Shown here: piece after piece, positions 57,757 to 64,000 of the stretch
How the letters are laid out: every line of letters starts with the position of its first letter
Position numbering within the stretch: position 1 is the first letter of the stretch
Source: Beta vulgaris subsp. vulgaris
Lineage: Eukaryota; Streptophyta; Magnoliopsida; Caryophyllales; Amaranthaceae
Reading direction: 5' to 3'
DNA: 64,000 bases
NCBI RefSeq assembly: GCF_026745355.1
Contig: NC_079202.1
Location: forward strand, 5,353,158-5,417,157
Made by a program: the position numbers and the translations under genes
Notes under the pieces: generated by a model
Told to the model about the DNA's origin: nothing
Databases searched by the model: none
What the model saw: only the letters and a program-made list of their open reading frames with translations

Positions 57757-59100
57757 GTTATTAGGCCCAGACTCTGCTCCGAATAAGAAAAAAAATTCAT
57801 TTATTAATATTATACTTTAAAATGATAACACTAAATACAATTTGGTATAATGGTCAAAACTATAATAATTGAACTTGAGGTCACGAGATTAAAACTTATA
57901 CTATGTAATTTCTAATTTTTTTTTATTGTACATGGATTACATGAACTGAAACTCCATTAGGAAGAACACCACGTGAAACCGTTCCTAAACACGTGGAACT
58001 ATTCCTTGTTTAGGAACACCTTTTAATATATTTACTAGTTATTAGACCATGGCTATATCCTGAGTAAGAAAAAATTTCATATATCATTATTGTACTTTAA
58101 AATGATAACACTAAATACAACTTGGGTTTAGTGGTTAAAACTTTAGTATATGAACTTCAGGTCACAGAATCAAAACCTATACAATGTATAATTTGTTTTA
58201 TTGCATATGGATTACATAAACTAAAACTCTCTAAGGAGACGCCACGTGGCACAATCCTTGTTTAGGAACGCCTAATATATTTACTAGTGTTTAGGCCCGG
58301 ACAATGCCTCGGGGATTTTCTGTGCTACAATTTAGTAGTAGTTAAATAAATCATCTCATACTCATTTAAAAAGTTGTCATTCATTGTATGAATTTCAAAA
58401 AGTTCTCTTTTCATACATTATCATTAATTTTGATTAAATAAGCAATAGTAGTATAGTGGAGTGATGGTTGTATCTCTTTCTTTCATACTTGAGGTTGTGG
58501 GTTTGAATGTTCACGTATGTTTTGTTTTGTTTTTTTGTTTTTTTTATTATATGATAAAGATGTGGATAGAATATTACTCAATAAGGAATAGTGACACATG
58601 ACACATATACATTCTAAGGAACGCTTCTCAATATATTAGACGTGGATGCGGCCTAGGCCCATATTTAATACAGACTTATGATCAAATTTTGTTTATAGTA
58701 TTACTGTAAATATAAGGGTAGTACTGTAGTGGTCAACACTGCTCTTCAAATAGTATTATGTATACATAATTAATTTTAATGAACATGCAAATTTATTTAT
58801 TTTTAAGAATGCAAGGGATATGTTTAATAACATTAACTATTTACAACACATATTTGTAATTTTATGGAAACATGGATCACTAAGAGATGCTAGATCAGAT
58901 GGCGATTCTTTGAAAACCCTTACATAAAGTTAGGGGTCCGAGCCCATGCTTCAACATATCTAATTTTTAAATGATGATCACTTGACTTTGTTGGTTAACA
59001 AACACGTGGCAAAATTCTGGTTGCAGGAGGAGGATGCCACGTGGCACATCGACTTTGTTACGCATGCCTTTTAATATATTTGTATAAATATAGATATTCA
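57757..59100. repeat. Block of degenerate repeated modules, partly SINE-like
   Basis: The 57757-58036 and 58037-58310 parts repeat each other with about 280-bp spacing (actttaaaatgataacacta at 57814 and 58094). Two further, weaker modules follow to 59100. Each tends to contain an 'agtggtt...ttgaggtc...gggtttgaat' stretch, which resembles Pol III A and B boxes (best at 58452-58510), and to end in ccacgtggcac...ccttttaatatattt. No coding capacity. Confidence 0.55.
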
Positions 59101-59537
59101 CCACATAATTAACTAAATAAATCATGAACCTTACCGGAAACAACCCACACTATTACAGAGATGAATCCTCAATACGACAGGTTACAAAAACCCAAAATAT
59201 GACAAACAAAAAGAGATTTTTCTCCACTGATTTATAGATTAGATTAGGTGATTGCCTGATTGGCTTTGCTTCACATATGACTGAAGTATAAAAAGAAAAA
59301 CCATTTCTGGAAATTATCAAGCAACCATGCAACGAAGCCCGAATGATAAGATGGTCGACCAAAAAAGCATAAAATGTTTATAAGTTCTATACAGATCAAA
59401 CAAGGCATATGGATTTAAAACGCTCTAGAGAACCAAGATTACCAATAAAACCAATGAATTAGTACCTATGACCTGTTAGTCCCCAGTGGCAAGTTAATGT
59501 TGTTTCCTCGATGATTGTCAGACTCCAACTGGTTTAG

Positions 59538-61906
59538 TCAAGATACTAGCAGAGCTCGTCCAGATTTTAGAGTTGTCAGAGTATCGGTTCTGGCAAAGGG
59601 GACAGAATTAGGCGCAACGTCGAGATATCGAATTTTAAATAGCTCAAATATCATGCTTGTATTAAAAAAAAACTTCAAAGCATTGGCAAGTATGGCAACT
59701 AAAAGATGGCTTCAAACTAATCTAGTTAAAAAAAACAAACAAGAAAAAAACACCATTGACATGATCGTTATCATTGAATTAAAGAGATAGGTGGCTGATT
59801 TAAATTTATTTTATCATCGACAAAAAAAATTTGTAAGTTTAAAAAGTAAAGAGATAAGGAAAAAAAAAGGAAATGAATTCGAGGAAGTAACATGATCTAT
59901 TTGTAAATATCATGAAATCCAATGGAACACGGGCAAAGGAAAGAAACAGGCATATGGCAATGAGAACTTGCAAACATACCTCTGTCTAACTTTGATAATT
60001 CCAGTGCCAATCTCCGTTGGTACCCCCATGATGATACGTTCACCAACTCCTTCGATCTTATCCTTCCTCCCATTTAAAGAACCATTAAAGAGATGATAGT
60101 CAGTCTTCTCAAATGATGCCAGCATCAACACACTATCTTTCATCTTTGCTATTCCATATCTGTTCACTCCCAAAACCTCTCCCTGTAGCAAGAACAATAA
60201 GCACTTTTACCCCTACTCAAAATTCGTATATCTTTACATGAAATGCATTAAGACAGGAGTAACCTTAGATGTCATCACATCAGCAAGAAGCATCATATGC
60301 CGTGTGTCCACATCCATTGAATGGATTTGCATGACTTTTTTTATCTCTTTGATGATACAACTCCTCGCGGCCTCTATTCCAAGTGTTTGTTGCACTTCAA
60401 TTACATGATTGCTATCTGTCTTGCATGCTTTGATTCCATGAACTCCCATCACCTCCCTTAGACCAGTTCTGTAATAAGAAAGTACTTCAAAGGTTCGTAG
60501 ACAACTTTTGGGCTTAAGTAAATAGAACCAGCTTTAATGACCATACAAGGGTACACTATCAAAACATAATGTATGTCAATCTCAATGACATCTCAGGCTA
60601 AATTTAGTCATATCAAATTTGAATAAGAAGCAATTATATTCTGATTTGAAACTAATCTTGTCCAGAGCTACACACAGGATTGTAAATTCTGGAGTAATGT
60701 CGAGAGTTTGAGCTACTCACTAGAACTACTAAATATTGTAGAATCAAAATCTTTGAGAAAACTAAAAGCAATACCTAGCCTGTACAGATTCATTGGGTGT
60801 GAGTGACAATGTCTACAAAATGAAGCACATGTTTCTAGATTTGCCTTTTCTCTCTTTTCAACGGCTAGGGATATTGGCCACTCCAAATTACATATTCATA
60901 CAAAATGGAATATGGAATATAATCTATTCTTTTCCCAATTAGTGTAAATACAAAGCATTTTCTAACTCACGTAAATTGGATCAGATGGATAATTCCCCAA
61001 AAGCAATTCCCCTCGCCGCCATAAAAGTCTTAGCCAATAATAGGTATTGTAAAAATCCTCACATGATTAGTAAAATCGCTAACTGATTTAAACTTGTTTG
61101 CTGTCACGCTTTAATTTCAGAATTTTTTTTCCGAAACTAAAATCAAAATTATGGAGGCCATAAAAGTTACTACCATTGTTTAGTTTCACTCTTTTTTAGA
61201 AGAATTACCATAAAGCAAGTGTAAATGGTGGGCCATAGGGAATCACATGGGTAATTGTTGTCACTCAAGTCCTTTTTTCTTGGTTGGGGGGGGGGGGGGG
61301 GAGGTGTCGAGGATAATGTTTGTAGATAGAGCATAAATGAACAGTTCACTAGGTAATTGAAGAACCAACCCTTCAACAATCAAATTGAGCTTCTTGTTTC
61401 TCTCGTCCTCGTTAGGAATAACTGCACGTTCAACTGTAGGTATACCCTGGAGCCAAAAGGCATTGGTCAAAGTCAAACCATTAATGCAATAACCTTAGAA
61501 TGTAACACAAATAAAATAATTCTATGACTTAGGAAAAGTAAATGCAAGGTCTCACCTTGATAACAACCATGGGCAGTTTATTTTTCACCCAGTGAAGTAC
61601 AAAATGAGCATCATTTTTATTTTGAGTCTCCACCGAGACAACCAACTTTGAATCATTAACAACTATAACAATCTGCAGATAACTGTGCATTAGACACCAA
61701 CAATTAACTATATACGGAACATATTTGTTAAGTAGAAGATTGCTCACCAGCTTGTTATTCTTTTGCATTCTCAGAGATTTTAAAATTTTCTCCTTGACAA
61801 TATGAGCATTTATAAACAGCCGTGAAGACTTGATTTTCTCCATATCAAGTTTAACAACTATAGATGCTTTAACTGATTCAATTATAAGCTGTATACACTT
61901 GGCAAC
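59538..61906 (-). CDS. NRPC1: RNA polymerase III largest subunit, C-terminal exons (partial)
   Basis: Five well-supported minus-strand exons join in phase: 61906-61748, 61672-61556, 61446-61370, 60468-60264 and 60182-59980. A tentative last exon at 59589-59538 ends in TGA. They encode [108 protein letters not shown] and [20 protein letters not shown]. These are the conserved C-terminal regions (Rpb1 domain 5-like) of the largest subunit of RNA polymerase III, the nuclear enzyme for tRNA and 5S RNA. Splice sites are GT-AG and no stop interrupts the exons. The preceding exons, several kb of coding sequence with the catalytic centre, are not visible between 61907 and 64000. The window therefore either cuts the gene or holds a truncated copy. 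Confidence 0.85.
60469..61369 (-). other. Intron of the NRPC1-like gene
   Basis: About 900 bp, GT-AG (GAAGG|gttggt; attacag|AACTGG). It contains a G run of about 15 near 61287-61302. No other feature was seen. Confidence 0.7.
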
Positions 61907-63290
61907 CTGCAACACAGAACAAAAAGGTAGGTCCTTAACCTTTAAATTATCTATAGAAGAGAACTTTTGACATTCAACAACATGCAAACCTGGAGACATA
62001 GAAGTTCCAAAATGAGAAGAAAAGAGAAGGAGAAGTCCTATGATATTCTAAAATATGTTACAACACTACTAATCTGTCGTTTTCAATAATTTCTGTTATG
62101 TATCAGCATTAGATGATTAGGTCTGATGTGGATGCAAGGCATTGACTCGTGAAGGAAACAGATTCATGGAACAACGATTTATTGAACAGGCTGGGGAACA
62201 GTGTTATAGTTTGAGCTCTCACTTGTGTGATGTTTGTGCAGTGAGTGGACTAAGTTTGGTAACAGGTTTCTTGGTGGCTGAAGTTGGCTTAACATCACTT
62301 GGCACCTACAGAGACATGTTCCAGCACAACATTGAAATAGCCCTGTTTTCTTTGTCAAACTTTAGATCAGATCACCTAGCTTCCCAAGGTCAAGTAGGAG
62401 TTAATAAGAAAGTTTCCTACAGAAAGTCATCCATCAAAACAAACTCGTAATGGTTCAGAAGTTCTCTTTAGATGGTTCCTTAATATTCAGCATATGTTTT
62501 AGTACTTAGTTGATTCCAGTTAGGTTTCATACATGCAATTACATTTGAGCTCTTTAAAAAGAGCGTGATGATGTAATGTGAAACTACAGACATGTTTCTG
62601 AACAATTTCAACGCTCATGGGTAAAAGAACCTTTAAGAAAGTTGGTCGCTCAAAATCCTTAAGACCTAGCAAGTATTTTTTCAAAGATTCTTAGAGGTGG
62701 CTCTACCTGTACTACTTAAATTCAAATACACATCTCCATTGTTTCTATCCATGTGCGTCTATCTACATGCGGAAAAGAAGAGCCAACTGAGAATGATTTC
62801 TGTGAAAATGATGACCCGATTCCACTGATCGCCATCTAAGGACCATCAATTTCAAACACATAACCAGTAATAGATCATCGTCTATCTAGACAACAAGCAT
62901 ATTCTGAGCAAGCGAAGCCACTATTCCAACATGCAGTTCAGCCAAAACAGAAATCTATGATAGTGGTACCCTAGAACCCACTTTACCACATTCCAATATG
63001 CCTTTCCTGGATTCATCATGAGCATAGTGACAACAGTAACAACCTCTGAAATATTTCAACACACCACTAAAGTACATCAACTACACTAGCATAAGATACA
63101 TATATTATTTACGCCTTATCTTATGCACTTAGTGGGAGATTGTTTAAATAAGAGCCTATGTGGAACCAGTGGAGTCAAGATTGGTTTAGCACCTTTCATC
63201 CCAAGCAATAACCCATCAATGAACAATTTTCCGTTTATGTCTCTCTTCTTATCTCCACACTCAACATCTTCTTAGCAGCGCCGAATTTTT
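61907..63290. other. Unannotated interval upstream of the NRPC1 exons
   Basis: The expected preceding NRPC1 exons were looked for on the minus strand and not found. The plus-strand frame at 62142-62450 has no recognisable feature and is probably chance. Confidence 0.35.
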
Positions 63291-63720
63291 GTCTCAAACT
63301 CTAAACAAAGTTTGAGATTTTGCCTATCTACCCCTACCTCGCTCTTGGAAGCAATAAGAATGTCATCAACATACCAAAGAACGCAAATACAATCATCTCC
63401 CGAAGCTTGCAGATATAGACAGAACAATCATAGGCACTTATGAAGGAATCAAATTGCTTGTACAGCTGGTGAGGAGAGTGCTTCAATGCATAGAGTGATT
63501 TCCTCTAGCAACATACCTGACAATCCTTACCCTTGTATCCCTGATGATACATGTATATTTCCTCATCCAAATTACCATGCGAGAAGGTTGTCTTCACATC
63601 AAGTTCTTTTTAGCTCAAGATCACCATGAGCAGAATGACCTAATAGCAACTGTTTGGAAATATGTTTGACCACCAGAGAAGAAATCTTATTGTTTCTTAC
63701 ACCCTATTTTGGTGCAAACT
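63291..63720 (-). pseudogene. Degenerate Ty1-copia reverse transcriptase fragment
   Basis: On the minus strand one reads DVKTTFSHGNLDEEIYMYHQ, then KDCQVCC, a stop, RKSLYALKHSPHQLYKQFDS and, in a neighbouring frame, DDCICVLWYVDDILIASKSE. This is the copia RT palm (compare DVKTAFLHGxLxEEIYM ... KSLYGLKQ ... YVDD). Stops and frameshifts are many, and no LTRs were recognised nearby. It is from a different copia lineage than the element at 4978-15004, as the sequence differs strongly. Confidence 0.85.
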
Positions 63721-64000
63721 ACATATCCCTTACATTACCCTTATACACTAAATGCTTGTGCTATGTGACTTAGTGGGATCCTCTAATTTTTTGCACCAAC
63801 CTACACAAAATATCAATCTTTCCCTGGTGCATAGATTCGGATACAGAAACGAGTACAACGGATACACATACATGGAACAATGCTATCCTCAAAACAAAAG
63901 ACACAGGCACGGTAGATTATATATTAAAAAAACTACACTTATCTATTTTATATCTTATTGTATCAACACCTTCTTTCCTCTTCTTTTTCACTTACGTTAC
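63721..64000. other. End of window, unannotated
   Basis: AT-rich sequence. May be further decayed copia. Nothing clear was seen. Confidence 0.3.

Noticed and set aside
59515..59790. Plus-strand frame of 91 codons
   Set aside because: Antisense to the presumed last NRPC1 exon and its intron. No features.
62142..62450. Plus-strand frame of 102 codons
   Set aside because: No recognisable domain and no neighbouring exon signals. Kept as unannotated.

Overview
This is a nuclear genomic window from a flowering plant, most likely a eudicot. The signs are AT-rich sequence, GT-AG introns, plant Ty1-copia and Ty3-gypsy (chromovirus) retrotransposons, Stowaway/hAT-type MITEs, and two plant housekeeping genes split into many short exons. 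The species cannot be read from the sequence. No bacterial genes, operons, CRISPR arrays or rRNA/tRNA genes were found. Most of the window is transposon on transposon.

Left part (1-26.2 kb). Positions 1-2612 hold the 3' end of a CACTA-like (En/Spm) element on the minus strand: subterminal repeats, the C-terminal part of the element protein, and about ten 172-bp tandem copies that begin inside its coding sequence. A possible 5' exon at 3287 is followed by a 1.06-kb Stowaway-like TIR element. A Ty1-copia element (4978-15004, minus, 5-bp target duplication gttgg) is broken in its RNase H region by a non-autonomous LTR element (5590-10801, target duplication caccc) with 2.5-kb LTRs and only 256 bp between them. 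Thirteen bp beyond the copia edge sits a Tekay/Del-like chromovirus (15023-26193, plus) with recognisable but broken gag, protease, RT, RNase H, integrase and chromodomain. Its left LTR alone carries a Stowaway MITE.

Middle part (26.2-36.6 kb). A MULE-transposase-like scrap is followed by the best gene of the window. This is a phosphoglycerate-mutase-like (histidine phosphatase) gene on the minus strand, with ten exons (one 5'-UTR exon and nine coding exons) that can be joined in frame from 32814 to 28196. Two MITEs lie upstream of it.

Right-centre (36.6-56.5 kb). An old LTR-like sequence is interrupted by two large insertions. The first is an internally deleted chromovirus (36940-45597, target duplication tggac), whose left LTR contains a 2.64-kb LTR-type insertion (target duplication gctgt) carrying a gene-like fragment. 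The second is a non-autonomous Athila/Tat-like LTR element (46325 to about 56460). It contains a long-TIR element, which contains a solo LTR of the previous chromovirus family, which in turn contains a hAT MITE with a perfect 8-bp target duplication. The two LTR families therefore sit inside one another.

Right end (56.5-64 kb). There is a block of degenerate repeated modules. It is followed by six minus-strand exons encoding the conserved C-terminal part of the largest subunit of RNA polymerase III (NRPC1), whose 5' exons are not visible, and by a decayed copia reverse-transcriptase fragment. The two cellular genes do not form a functional unit; they are islands between transposon clusters.
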